Assembly: GCF_014651595.1 (NCBI RefSeq)
Contig: NZ_BMXE01000007.1
Coordinates: forward strand, 62,001-126,000
Origin: Pseudovibrio japonicus
Lineage (GTDB): Bacteria; Pseudomonadota; Alphaproteobacteria; Rhizobiales; Stappiaceae
DNA length: 64,000 nucleotides
Reading direction: 5' to 3'
Shown: positions 8,645 to 17,221 of the stretch, in pieces
Layout: each line of letters opens with the position of its first letter
Position numbering within the stretch: position 1 is the first letter of the stretch
The notes under the pieces: generated by a model
The model's input: the letters and a program-made list of their open reading frames with translations, nothing else
Databases searched by the model: none
What the model was told of the DNA's origin: nothing
Made by a program: the position numbers and the translations under genes

Positions 8645-9409
8645 TTAGGATCGTAGTGACCAACCACCGTCGACAGTGATGATCTGTCCGGTGAGCCAGT
8701 CGTTTTCGGAGTTCCCAAGTCGCAGGATCCACGGAACAATATCAGAGGTGACGCCGCGCCGCCCAAGCGGAACCTGTGACGCTTCCTGCTCTTCAACGGC
8801 CCGAGCCATTTCTTCTGGCAACCCCATCATGCCGGTCAATGCGCCGCTCTTCACAGGACCAGGCGAAACTGTGTTCACCCTGATGCCGTCCCCCGCGAGT
8901 TCCATCGCCCATGAAGCTGTCAGATGCTCAAGAGCGATCTTGGTAGCGGCATAGTGAGCGAGCGCTGGCGCTGCGTTGCGTGAAACGGCTGTACTGACAT
9001 TAACAATCGCACCCTTTGATTTCTGCAGTGCTGGTGTTGCCTCTTTCACCATGAGTGAGGGCGCTATGATGTTGAGCGCACACATCTGGCTAATTTTCGC
9101 CTCATCATAATCGCTGATGGGTAAAATACCACCCGCGCCAGCGTTGTTCACGAGCAGGTCGAGCCTTCCTGAACCATCCACGACTGTCTCTATTACATCT
9201 GCTGCGCTTGAAGCGTCTGCACTGTCGGCTTGAACTGCCAGGATGTTATCATGTGTTGCAGCAACCGCATCCAAGCGCTCACGATTTCGACCTGTAATTG
9301 CGACGATCGCGCCTTTGTCTGCCAAGGCTTTGGCAGTGGCTGCTCCAATCCCGGAGCTACCGCCTGTCACGATTGCAACTTTGCCTTCCCAGCTCGTTTC
9401 ATCTGTCAT
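8645..9409 (-). CDS. SDR family NAD(P)-dependent oxidoreductase
   Basis: A classical short-chain dehydrogenase/reductase of 254 aa. The nucleotide-binding motif TGGSSGIG is near residues 15-22, NNAGAG follows at the usual place, and the active-site YAATK and the PGPVKSG segment are present. The C-terminus LTGQIITVDGGWSLRS is typical. It is on the same strand as the peroxiredoxin-like gene (55 bp gap) and both face the TetR gene, so the three may form one regulated unit. The substrate is unknown; a stress-linked carbonyl reductase is plausible but inferred. Confidence 0.85.
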   Translation of the reverse strand: MTDETSWEGKVAIVTGGSSGIGAATAKALADKGAIVAITGRNRERLDAVAATHDNILAVQADSADASSAADVIETVVDGSGRLDLLVNNAGAGGILPISDYDEAKISQMCALNIIAPSLMVKEATPALQKSKGAIVNVSTAVSRNAAPALAHYAATKIALEHLTASWAMELAGDGIRVNTVSPGPVKSGALTGMMGLPEEMARAVEEQEASQVPLGRRGVTSDIVPWILRLGNSENDWLTGQIITVDGGWSLRS

Positions 9410-9464
9410 TTTGTATCCTATTCAGCTTAAGTGTGAGGTCTGTTTTCTTGGGAGGTTTCGGTGG

Positions 9465-9998
9465 TTATTGGTGGGTTCCTCTTATTGGATAGTTGTGTTC
9501 TGGATTGCGGATGAATCTCAGGCCCATCAGCATGGAGGCCAGATCGGGCCGAGCGAAAGGCGCGTTTGAAATGTCGGTAATCTGGACATTTCCTTCAGCG
9601 TTGACGACAAAGAGACCGGGCTCTGAGAAGGAACGATCCGTCTCAGCAGGTGACCGTGGATGGGAGATATAGAGACCCAACTCACGCATCTGGTTTACTG
9701 TCAGACCATAGCCGACCGGAAAGTCTGGCTTGATTTCGGAAATCTGCGATTGCGCCCTGTCTTCTGGATCCGCCGAGACCGCGACCACATCAACGCCGAT
9801 CTTGCGAAACTCGGGTAAGAGCCGATCTAAGTCCGCCAGATATTTGGTGCAGAGCGGGCAATGTTTGCCGCGGTAGACGACAACCATGTGCCAATCATTT
9901 GCATTTTCCGGTTTTGAAAGATTGATCTTACCCCCACCCAGCCGAGGCACGAAGAGAGCGGGAAATTGTTGCCCTGCTTCAATCTTTGTGGCTGCCAT
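9465..9998 (-). CDS. peroxiredoxin-like (AhpC/TSA family) protein
   Basis: A thioredoxin-fold protein of 177 aa with CPLC at residues 47-50 (YRGKHCPLC), as in peroxiredoxin-like AhpC/TSA proteins. The N-terminal segment contains AGQQFPALFVPRLGGG, the usual substrate-side start of the fold. It would reduce peroxides in the cytoplasm using C47, with C50 perhaps acting in resolution. It lies 69 bp from a divergent TetR regulator and upstream of an SDR gene, suggesting a small TetR-controlled stress unit. An AGGAG-like site is next to the ATG. Confidence 0.8.
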   Translation of the reverse strand: MAATKIEAGQQFPALFVPRLGGGKINLSKPENANDWHMVVVYRGKHCPLCTKYLADLDRLLPEFRKIGVDVVAVSADPEDRAQSQISEIKPDFPVGYGLTVNQMRELGLYISHPRSPAETDRSFSEPGLFVVNAEGNVQITDISNAPFARPDLASMLMGLRFIRNPEHNYPIRGTHQ

Positions 9999-10067
9999 GT
10001 GATGTCTCCTTGTTGTTTTGTATTGTTTGATATAAAAGTCAGGTATGGCGAAAGCAAGAGTTTTGTA

Positions 10068-10688
10068 ATGAGCACTACAAAAAAGACTGGACGACCCAGA
10101 AAATTTGATAAAAATGAAGCACTTGCGGCAGCGGTAAATGTCTTCTGGGCAAAGGGCTATGATGGCGCGTCCATGAAGGACCTGACCGAGGCCATGGGTA
10201 TCAACGGTCCGAGCCTGTACTCAACATTTGGCGATAAACGGGAACTCTACCTGCAAGCCATTGATAGCTATGCAGCAAATGGAGGATGCGCGCCTCTTGT
10301 CGCATTTGAGACGGAGCCGAACATCGAATTGGCGGTTCGCGCATTCATGGACGCGGTCATTGAATACGCCACCCATCACGACAGCGGCGCGAAAGGCTGC
10401 TTCCTTGCCTCCAGCGTTTCGACAAGTTGCGGTGAGGTGATGGGCGTTCAGGAGCTGCTCAGTAATGCCGTAGAGGACACTGACCAGCGACTTGCGAACA
10501 GATTTGAGGCTGAAAAAGAAAAGGGCACCCTACCGGCCAATTTCCCGTCATTGGAACGCGCAAGACTCATGTTCGACTTGCGCCAGGGCCATGTGTTTCG
10601 CGCCCGTGCCGGTTTGAGCGAAGACCAGATGCACGACGATCTGGACTACCGCGCGCGCATGATTCTGGCAAAGCCCGGCTCTATCTAG
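10068..10688 (+). CDS. TetR/AcrR family transcriptional regulator
   Basis: A 206-aa repressor. The helix-turn-helix covers about residues 10-55 (GRPRKFDKNEAL through SMKDLTEAMGINGPSLYSTFGDKRELY), followed by a helical ligand domain. The frame is open further upstream to 9966, but the ATG at 10068 yields the normal MSTTKKTGRPRK start, so I chose it. It is divergent from the peroxiredoxin-like gene across 69 bp, the usual arrangement for local repression. No long palindrome is obvious in that gap. The ligand is unknown. Confidence 0.85.
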   Translation: MSTTKKTGRPRKFDKNEALAAAVNVFWAKGYDGASMKDLTEAMGINGPSLYSTFGDKRELYLQAIDSYAANGGCAPLVAFETEPNIELAVRAFMDAVIEYATHHDSGAKGCFLASSVSTSCGEVMGVQELLSNAVEDTDQRLANRFEAEKEKGTLPANFPSLERARLMFDLRQGHVFRARAGLSEDQMHDDLDYRARMILAKPGSI

Positions 10689-10733
10689 ACGCGCCCCAAA
10701 TTCTGCATTTAGATGCAAGTTGAGTAAATCGGT

Positions 10734-10749
10734 GCGGCTGGAAAGCCGC
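10734..10749. terminator. compact hairpin between convergent genes
   Basis: GCGGCT-GGAA-AGCCGC is a 6-bp stem with a GNRA-type tetraloop between tetR and the minus-strand hydrolase. There is no T-run. It may stop both transcripts weakly. Confidence 0.4.
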
Positions 10750-10771
10750 TACCGTCTAGCTTGGGTTTTGC

Positions 10772-11578
10772 CTAGCGGACCTGCTCAAGCATTTGGGTCA
10801 CCGCGTCGACTACATACTCCGGCTTATCCTTCATCACGTTATGTCCACTGCCTTTGGCGATTAGGCTGCTGCGGGTTGGAGAAGCGGCGACGAAGTCTGC
10901 ATGGATCTTGCGTTGTTCTTTGACCAATTGAGGGTCCTTCAGCCATGAGGTCTCGGCAAGAATGTCGATGACCGGCAGGTGTTTAGGAATGGTGACCGAC
11001 TGCATCCGCTTTGCCGTGGCTGGAAAGGCCTTGACCACTGGAATGACTGCTTTTGCCAGCTTTGGCGCGGCTTTCTCGACGGCTTCAAATTGCGGCGTGT
11101 ATTCATCGTGGATGTATTGCAAAACGTCCAGCGTCAGATCGGTGGAAAGACCAGCATCAACCAGCACAATACCTTGCAACTGTTGCATGTCTTCGCTCAA
11201 CAGGGCGGTGATGTAGCCCCCATACGAGTGGGCAACAATGATAATTGGGCCGTCGATAGCATGTGCTGAGAGGGCAGCTCTCAGGTCATCTGCCTCGCCC
11301 TGGACCGTGTAGTCCCCCTCCCAGAGCGGGCTTTTGCCTAAACCAGCGCGGTCATAAACCACTGTCCGTACGCCCAAGTCGCGAATGACTGGCTCGACGT
11401 CTTTCCAGACAGTGGAATCGTTCCCATTGCCACTAATGAAGATGACGCTCAAGGTCCCCTCTCCTTTTGCCTCCAGCCAGAGCGGTGAAAGTTGAGAAGC
11501 CTGTGTAGTGGATAATGAGAAGACAAGTGCCAACAGCGTACAAAGCGTACGGAATGAAGCGAATTGGATGAAGGACAT
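10772..11578 (-). CDS. secreted alpha/beta hydrolase
   Basis: A 268-aa protein with an N-terminal signal peptide (hydrophobic core at ~10-24, cleavage likely after TTQAS). The mature part is a complete alpha/beta hydrolase. The nucleophile elbow is AHSYGG with S118, the oxyanion region is ISGNGND, the general DRAGLGKS segment is at 76-83, and GSGHNV near the C-terminus carries the catalytic His. It is probably periplasmic. The substrate is unknown. The gene is monocistronic and converges with tetR. Confidence 0.78.
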   Translation of the reverse strand: MSFIQFASFRTLCTLLALVFSLSTTQASQLSPLWLEAKGEGTLSVIFISGNGNDSTVWKDVEPVIRDLGVRTVVYDRAGLGKSPLWEGDYTVQGEADDLRAALSAHAIDGPIIIVAHSYGGYITALLSEDMQQLQGIVLVDAGLSTDLTLDVLQYIHDEYTPQFEAVEKAAPKLAKAVIPVVKAFPATAKRMQSVTIPKHLPVIDILAETSWLKDPQLVKEQRKIHADFVAASPTRSSLIAKGSGHNVMKDKPEYVVDAVTQMLEQVR

Positions 11579-11867
11579 GAGCGAACTCTCTTGAAAATAA
11601 AAGAATGATGTTTAATGCGCTAACAACACTACATTTCCCACTGGGTTTCAATGCGATTGCAGGGTGAGGCAAAATTCTCTCATCATGCCCTCCGTTGAAG
11701 GATAAGACCTACGGGATGAGATAATACTGTGCCGCTCGGCTTAATTGCGATTGGGTGTTGCGTTTTCTTTAGCAACTGTCACAAGCTTACGACTGATCAG
11801 CTCTTCGGTTTTTGTCCTACAATTTGCGGAACCATTGGGACGATGACCCTTGCAAGGATGAACTCTA

Positions 11868-12932
11868 ATGCCCGCCGACTCCAGCTTGCCAGACCAACCG
11901 GAAAGCTCCGGTCCATTCTTTTCCAGATGGATGAGAGAGGGCCGCGAGATCCTTCCCGGCCTGATTATCGCTACGGTGATCGCGATCGCCGCGCGCTATG
12001 TTTCAGAGCATCAGGGTGGGCCCGTGATGCTCTACGCCCTACTGATTGGCATGGCGGTGCACTCCATTTATGAGGATGGCAGCTGTCAGGCGGGCCTCAG
12101 CTTTGCGGCGAAGAAAGTGCTGCGCTTGGGCGTTATCCTGCTGGGCCTGCGGGTATCTTTTTCGCAGATCCTTGATCTGGGCTGGCATACGCTTGGGTTG
12201 GTCATTCTCTCCGTTCTGGGAATGTTGCTCGTTGGCGTGTTGGTAGCGCGCTTACTGGGGCGTTCTGCCAGTTTCGGATTATTGACAGGTGGTGCCGTCG
12301 GTATCTGCGGCGCATCGGCTGCACTGGCTATTTCATCTGTGCTGCCAAACACCAGAGAAAACGAGCAAAATACGCTGTTTACGGTGATTGCTGTTACGGC
12401 ACTCTCCACGCTGGCCATGATCCTTTATCCAAGCATTGGTCAGATGTTTGGCCTTACCGATGTGCAGCTCGGCATCTTTTTCGGAGCGACCATCCACGAT
12501 GTGGCACAAGTGGTGGGCGCCGGGTTTGCAGTCTCAGATAGCGCGGGCGAAACCGCTACTGTTGTCAAACTCATGCGGGTGATGATGTTGCTGCCGGTCA
12601 TCTTCATCATCTCGTTCTGGTCGACCCGGTGGTTGCACGCAAAAAGCAAAGGTACGACAGCCGCACTGGAGGGAGATGCACCCGTTCCCTACTTCGCTTT
12701 CGGGTTTGCCGCACTCGTTGTGGTCAACTCATTGGGATGGATACCAGAGACCCCGCGCCAAGTGCTCGTTGATGCCTCCACCTGGTGTCTCGTCATCGCA
12801 ATCTCCGCATTGGGCGTCATGACTACCCTAAAGACCCTCGTCAGCCTCGGCCATCAGCACCTGTTTGTGGTCGTTGCCGAAACATTGGTGCTGGCTGGCG
12901 GAATTATTCTGGCGCTCAAGTATCTGGTGTAG
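11868..12932 (+). CDS. YeiH/UPF0324-type putative sulfate (sulfonate-derived) exporter
   Basis: A polytopic membrane protein of 354 aa with about ten hydrophobic helices, of the YeiH/YadS (UPF0324) family. Hallmarks include YALLIGMAVH, the glycine-rich TGGAVGICGASAALAISSVLP and GATIHDVAQVVGAG. Members have been proposed to export sulfate formed from sulfonates, but biochemical proof is limited. AAGGA lies at proper spacing before the ATG. No sulfonate genes or LysR partner adjoin it. An unusual hairpin follows at 13025-13049. Confidence 0.82.
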   Translation: MPADSSLPDQPESSGPFFSRWMREGREILPGLIIATVIAIAARYVSEHQGGPVMLYALLIGMAVHSIYEDGSCQAGLSFAAKKVLRLGVILLGLRVSFSQILDLGWHTLGLVILSVLGMLLVGVLVARLLGRSASFGLLTGGAVGICGASAALAISSVLPNTRENEQNTLFTVIAVTALSTLAMILYPSIGQMFGLTDVQLGIFFGATIHDVAQVVGAGFAVSDSAGETATVVKLMRVMMLLPVIFIISFWSTRWLHAKSKGTTAALEGDAPVPYFAFGFAALVVVNSLGWIPETPRQVLVDASTWCLVIAISALGVMTTLKTLVSLGHQHLFVVVAETLVLAGGIILALKYLV

Positions 12933-13024
12933 CGGGGCGTGTTGCGTATGCAGGCGCTTTAGGAAGGTCTCCCTGCACACCTAAACATGATGGTTGTTGG
13001 GAACTTTCGCCCCTACGCAAAACT

Positions 13025-13049
13025 CCTGAATTGTCTGATGCAATTCAGG
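13025..13049. repeat. perfect inverted repeat in yeiH-frmA gap
   Basis: CCTGAATTG (13025-13033) and CAATTCAGG (13041-13049) form a 9-bp stem with a 7-nt loop. There is no T-run after it on the plus strand. It could be an operator for the formaldehyde genes or a weak terminator for the YeiH gene. Confidence 0.45.
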
Positions 13050-13181
13050 GCGCTGCGGGTTATAAGTCGGGGATGCGAGTTTGGCAGTGACATGCGGGAG
13101 GCGTGGGCACTGCTCTAGTTATTTTCTGGGGAGGACCCGCCAATGTCGGCGGGCCTGTAACAAGACGTATAGGTTCACATT

Positions 13182-14291
13182 ATGGATACACGCGCCGCTG
13201 TTGCTTATAAAGCCGGAGCCCCTCTTTCCATCGAGACAGTTCAGCTGGACGGCCCCCAGCCCTTTGAGGTGCTGGTTGAGATCATGGCCACCGGCATTTG
13301 CCATACGGATGCCTTTACGCTTTCCGGTGATGACCCGGAAGGGCTGTTCCCTGCCATCCTTGGCCATGAAGGCGCTGGCATTGTGCGCGAAGTGGGCAAG
13401 GGCGTGACCTCGCTGAAGCCGGGGGATCACGTGATCCCGCTTTACACCCCGGAATGCCGTGAGTGCGAATACTGCCTCAACCCGAAGACCAACCTGTGTC
13501 AGTCCATCCGTACGACACAGGGGGCTGGCGTAATGCCGGACGGAACAAGCCGTTTTTCCATCAATGGTGAGAAGATTCACCACTACATGGGCACAAGCAC
13601 CTTCTCCAACTTCACCGTTCTGCCAGAGATCTCTCTTGCGAAGATCCGCAAGGACGCGCCGTTTGATAAGGTCTGCTACATCGGTTGCGGCGTGACCACC
13701 GGCGTGGGCGCTGTGATCAACACGGCAAAGGCAGAGCCGGGCTGTAAGGCCGTTGTATTCGGCCTTGGCGGTATTGGGCTTAATGTTGTGCAGGGTCTGC
13801 GCTTGATCGGTGCTGATCAGATTGTTGGCGTTGATATCAACCCTTCCAAGAGAGCGCTTGCTGAACAGTACGGCATGACAGACTTCGTCAACCCGAAGGA
13901 AGTGGAAGGCGATCTTGTGCCTTACCTTGTTGACCTGACAGGTGGCGGCGCGGACTACTCTTTCGAGTGTATCGGCCATCCATCTACCATGCGTCAGGCG
14001 CTCGAATGCTGTCACAAGGGGTGGGGCGAGAGCATCATCATTGGTGTTGCCGGTGCGGGTCAGGAAATTTCCACCCGTCCGTTCCAGCTGGTCACAGGCC
14101 GCTCCTGGCGTGGCACGGCCTTTGGCGGCGCGCGTGGTCGTACTGACGTACCGAAGATTGTGGACTGGTACATGGATGGCAAGATCGACATTGATCACAT
14201 GATCACCCACACCATGCCGCTGGATGAGATCAACAAGGCGTTTGATCTGATGCACGAAGGCAAGTCTATCCGTTCGGTTGTGACGTTCTAA
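13182..14291 (+). CDS. frmA: S-(hydroxymethyl)glutathione dehydrogenase / class III alcohol dehydrogenase
   Basis: Oxidises the glutathione adduct of formaldehyde to S-formylglutathione with NAD+. At 369 aa it has the family length. Catalytic zinc ligands are C40 (GICHTDAF), H62-E63 (GHEGAG) and C169 (GCGVTTG). The structural zinc site is C92, C95, C98 and C106. The NAD-binding GLGGIG is at 194-199. It is followed by fghA 78 bp later, completing glutathione-linked formaldehyde detoxification. It also works as an S-nitrosoglutathione reductase in many organisms. No frmR-type repressor is adjacent. Confidence 0.95.
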   Translation: MDTRAAVAYKAGAPLSIETVQLDGPQPFEVLVEIMATGICHTDAFTLSGDDPEGLFPAILGHEGAGIVREVGKGVTSLKPGDHVIPLYTPECRECEYCLNPKTNLCQSIRTTQGAGVMPDGTSRFSINGEKIHHYMGTSTFSNFTVLPEISLAKIRKDAPFDKVCYIGCGVTTGVGAVINTAKAEPGCKAVVFGLGGIGLNVVQGLRLIGADQIVGVDINPSKRALAEQYGMTDFVNPKEVEGDLVPYLVDLTGGGADYSFECIGHPSTMRQALECCHKGWGESIIIGVAGAGQEISTRPFQLVTGRSWRGTAFGGARGRTDVPKIVDWYMDGKIDIDHMITHTMPLDEINKAFDLMHEGKSIRSVVTF

Positions 14292-14369
14292 GTGGTAACT
14301 GAGATTTTGGATTGTTAAGGTCTAAGCGGACATAGGCTCTGCTTAGGCCTTCGTTTTGAAAGAGCGAAC

Positions 14370-15206
14370 ATGATTGAGCTGATCAAAAGCTGGCGCTGTT
14401 TTGATGGTGAGCAGCGGGTTTATCGTTACGACAGCAAGGCAACCGGCACGCCGATGGAGTTTGCCGTATTTTTGCCGCGTCGTGCCCTCAACGGCGAAGA
14501 ATGCCCGACCCTGATGTTCCTGTCTGGTCTTACCTGCACCTGGGAGAACATGGTCAGCAAAGCTGGCAGCCAGAGGGCCGCAGCTGAGCTTGGTATGATT
14601 ATTGTTGCACCCGATACTTCTCCGCGCGGAGAGGAGGTGGCCGATGATGATGGCTGGGACATGGGCAAGAGCGCTGGGTTCTACCTGAATGCCACACAGG
14701 AGCCGTGGGCAAAGCACTACCGCATGGAAGAGTACATCACACAGGAACTGCCGGAGATTTTGGAGGAATACTTCCCCGTTGATCTAAGCGTTTTGGGCCT
14801 GACCGGTCACTCCATGGGCGGTCATGGAGCGCTGACTCTTGCGATCAAAAATCCGGGCCTGTTTAAAAGCGTCTCGGCCTTTGCGCCAATCGTGAACCCG
14901 ATGAATTGCCCATGGGGTGAAAAGGCGTTCTCAGGATATCTGGGTGCGGATCGCTCCAGTTGGGCGCAGTATGACGCCTGTGAGCTGATCAGGGCACGGG
15001 GCTGGAAAGGCCGTATCCTGATCGATCAGGGCTCGGCTGATGATTTTCTTGAAGAGCAGCTCAAACCTTGGGTCTTTGAGAAAGCCTGCCGCGAGGAAGG
15101 GGTTGATCTGACCTTGCGGATGCATGGCGGTTATGATCACAGCTATTACTGCATTGCGTCCTTCATGCCGGACCATATTGCCTGGCACTATGATGAGCTC
15201 GTTTAA
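14370..15206 (+). CDS. fghA: S-formylglutathione hydrolase
   Basis: Hydrolyses S-formylglutathione to formate and glutathione, the second step after frmA. At 278 aa it is normal for the esterase D family. FLSGLTCTWEN at 50-60 is the family signature, the nucleophile S148 sits in GHSMGG, and the catalytic Asp lies in GSADDF and the His in GGYDHSYY. No strong terminator separates it from frmA, so co-transcription is likely. Confidence 0.95.
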   Translation: MIELIKSWRCFDGEQRVYRYDSKATGTPMEFAVFLPRRALNGEECPTLMFLSGLTCTWENMVSKAGSQRAAAELGMIIVAPDTSPRGEEVADDDGWDMGKSAGFYLNATQEPWAKHYRMEEYITQELPEILEEYFPVDLSVLGLTGHSMGGHGALTLAIKNPGLFKSVSAFAPIVNPMNCPWGEKAFSGYLGADRSSWAQYDACELIRARGWKGRILIDQGSADDFLEEQLKPWVFEKACREEGVDLTLRMHGGYDHSYYCIASFMPDHIAWHYDELV

Positions 15207-15322
15207 GCATTTACCTAAACTAGACCATTGAGGCGCTTGTAGTTTGTGGGCAATAGGGTTAGGTAGCTGCAATAATTTAACAGGGCTCTGCCCTGCTTCT
15301 ACGGAAAAAGCCAGAGGATCAG

Positions 15323-15613
15323 ATGTCCGATTTCATCCAGAAGATCGTATCCGGAATCAACGACAAGCTCGGTAGCGTTGATATGTCAAAGTCGATCGCG
15401 CTCAACATCAAGGATGAGGGCTCCATCATTGTTGACCAGAACGGCGCACGTGCGGAAGAAGCTGAGGCTGATTGCACAATCTCCTGTTCTGCAAAAACCT
15501 TCAAAGGCTTGGTGGATGGCTCCGTCAACCCGATGACAGCTGTGATGATGGGAAAGATCAAGATTGGCGGTGATAAGATGGTCGCTATGAACCTTGGTAA
15601 GATCCTGGGCTAA
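15323..15613 (+). CDS. SCP2 sterol-binding domain protein
   Basis: A 96-aa single-domain SCP2-like lipid-binding protein. IKDEGSIIVDQNGARAEEAEADCTISCSAKTFKGLVDGSVNPMTAVMMGKIKIGGD, read in pieces, follows the family: the charged SCP2 beta-strand, then the LxxGxxxPxxAxxxGKxxxxG motif. It probably carries a hydrophobic ligand in the cytoplasm. It is placed after the formaldehyde genes and ends at a strong terminator. The ligand is unknown. Confidence 0.82.
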   Translation: MSDFIQKIVSGINDKLGSVDMSKSIALNIKDEGSIIVDQNGARAEEAEADCTISCSAKTFKGLVDGSVNPMTAVMMGKIKIGGDKMVAMNLGKILG

Positions 15614-15632
15614 GCTGACTAAGTTTCTATGA

Positions 15633-15665
15633 GAAAACCCCGCTTCCCTGTGAGGCGGGGTTTTC
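15633..15665 (+). terminator. Rho-independent terminator after SCP2 gene
   Basis: An 11-bp stem, GAAAACCCCGC (15633-15643) with GCGGGGTTTTC (15655-15665), is followed by TTATTTT. It lies 20 bp past the stop codon and can also work on the minus strand. Confidence 0.9.
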
Positions 15666-15716
15666 TTATTTTAGGCAGGGCCTTAGGGTAGTTTTCGCGA
15701 AGCTTGGGAGTGGCGG

Positions 15717-16604
15717 ATGATCAGCGCAGATCGCATGAGGGAGTTTGTTGAGATCGTCAATGCTGGCAGCATTTCTTCTGCGGCAGAACGTCTGGGCATT
15801 CCTCGCGCTACGCTCAGCCGCCGTTTAAGTGCATTGGAAGCGGACCTTTCTGTGCGCCTGCTGCATCGTCGTACCAATCGCCTGACCCTGACCGAGGCCG
15901 GACGAACGCTGCACCAGAAGGCGGTTGCCATTCAACGAGATATTGAAGAAACATGGAGCATGGTACGCCGCAGTGATGACGTGCCTCGCGGTCTCTTACG
16001 TGTCTCGATTGCAGATACAGCACTCTCCGAGATATTCGCCAGTTTTGCCAAGCAGTATCCGGAGGTTGATCTGGAAGTGCGCGCGACCACGCAGCATGAG
16101 GATATGCTGAGCGAAGGCATTGATGTTGCCGTGCGCGCCGGTACTATTTCCGACCCTAACCTGATTGCCCGCCAAATGATGCAGGATAGGCTTTGCGTTG
16201 TCGCCTCCCCTGCTTACCTTGCAACGCACGGGACCCCAAAGAGTATCAAAGACCTTTCAGCCCACAACTGCATCGTGGGATTTGCGGGAGGATGGACTGC
16301 AGGAAAAAGCTGGCCGTTGCGTCGTGGCGGTTCTGTTGCTGTGTCCGGACGCTTTAAAAGCAACAGTCTGGCTCTGTCGAGAACAGCAGTCCTTCAAGGT
16401 GTGGGGCTTGCCCTGTTGCCCTTGCATTTCACCGATGGCGATATTGAGGAGGGTACTCTGGTTCCCCTCCTGGAAGATCAGGTGGGCACAGATGTTTCTA
16501 TCAGTGTTGTTTATGTGGACCGTGAGTTTATCGAGCCTAAAGTCCGTGCTCTGGTGGACGCCATTCTGGCGCACTTCAAGGACCTTGAAGGCGCCAGAAA
16601 CTAG
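15717..16604 (+). CDS. LysR family transcriptional regulator
   Basis: A 295-aa LysR regulator. The winged helix-turn-helix is at residues 1-60 (EIVNAGSISSAAERLGIPRATLSRRLSALE) and the LysR-type substrate-binding domain covers ~90-290. The sequence style (SRRLSALEADLSVRLLHRRTNRLTLTEAG) is that of the large LysR group often annotated near oxidoreductases. The neighbour on the other side is a convergent DoxX gene, with no divergent gene at its own start, so its target cannot be named. Confidence 0.88.
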   Translation: MISADRMREFVEIVNAGSISSAAERLGIPRATLSRRLSALEADLSVRLLHRRTNRLTLTEAGRTLHQKAVAIQRDIEETWSMVRRSDDVPRGLLRVSIADTALSEIFASFAKQYPEVDLEVRATTQHEDMLSEGIDVAVRAGTISDPNLIARQMMQDRLCVVASPAYLATHGTPKSIKDLSAHNCIVGFAGGWTAGKSWPLRRGGSVAVSGRFKSNSLALSRTAVLQGVGLALLPLHFTDGDIEEGTLVPLLEDQVGTDVSISVVYVDREFIEPKVRALVDAILAHFKDLEGARN

Positions 16605-16621
16605 CTCAACGTCGGGTTTCA

Positions 16622-17023
16622 TCAGGCATGTGCCAGTGTGCGTCTAAGCTTTGCATCCAGAGATATGGCACCGGCACCGTGGATCATGACAAAGAACAGA
16701 CCGCCTGAAATTGACAGGTTCTTCATGAAGTTGATCATTTCATTCTGATCCGCAAAGTTATTGTGGAACAGCAAAGCAGACAGAATTGTAAAGCCTGCGA
16801 GCAGGAATGCGGTGATACGGGTTTGGAAACCGACAATCAGGAATAGGCCGCCGAGTGCTTCTGTCACGATAACCAGTGGCAACAAACCGCCCGGAACACC
16901 CATTGAATCCATGTAGCCCTGTGTCATTCCATAAGCAAAAATCTTTGAGATCCCGGAGGACACAAACATCAGTGCAATCAGTACTCTACCCGCGACAAGT
17001 CCGTATTGTTCAATCTTTTCCAT
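16622..17023 (-). CDS. DoxX family membrane protein
   Basis: A four-helix inner-membrane protein of 133 aa. The start (AGRVLIALMFVSSGISKIFAYGMTQGYM) and the GVPGGLLPLVIVTEALGGLFLIVGFQTR pattern are typical DoxX/DoxD-like features. Members are linked to quinone or thiosulfate redox chemistry, often without proof. It stands alone, convergent with lysR; a LysR-DoxX functional link is possible but not shown. Confidence 0.82.
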   Translation of the reverse strand: MEKIEQYGLVAGRVLIALMFVSSGISKIFAYGMTQGYMDSMGVPGGLLPLVIVTEALGGLFLIVGFQTRITAFLLAGFTILSALLFHNNFADQNEMINFMKNLSISGGLFFVMIHGAGAISLDAKLRRTLAHA

Positions 17024-17170
17024 TTTAGCCTCTTATATCTAGGTGGCCATACTGTGTGGCCGTCATGTGATGTAAGTTATGGCGAAAATGTCTGTCCATA
17101 TAGATCATAAAGAAACACAGTGCCTGCTCATTCATGTCACAATAATTGGTGATTGACGCCAATACAAAAA

Positions 17171-17197
17171 GCCCCGCATCTGATTGGATGCTGGGGC
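17171..17197 (-). terminator. terminator of the chemoreceptor gene
   Basis: GCCCCGCATC (17171-17180) pairs with GATGCTGGGGC (17187-17197), with one bulged base. On the minus strand it is followed by TTTTTGTATT, as expected for the gene ending at 17222. Reading on the plus strand ends in TTCTTAA, so it may act both ways. Confidence 0.85.
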
Positions 17198-17221
17198 TTC
17201 TTAAGTCGTCATGTGCGTTGT

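Noticed and set aside
8304-8732. Minus-strand frame overlapping the SDR end and the 8.3-8.6 kb gap
   Set aside because: No ribosome site, no recognisable segment, and it overlaps the SDR 3' end in another frame.
13119-14255. 378-codon minus-strand frame
   Set aside because: Antisense to frmA, which has a full set of zinc and NAD motifs.
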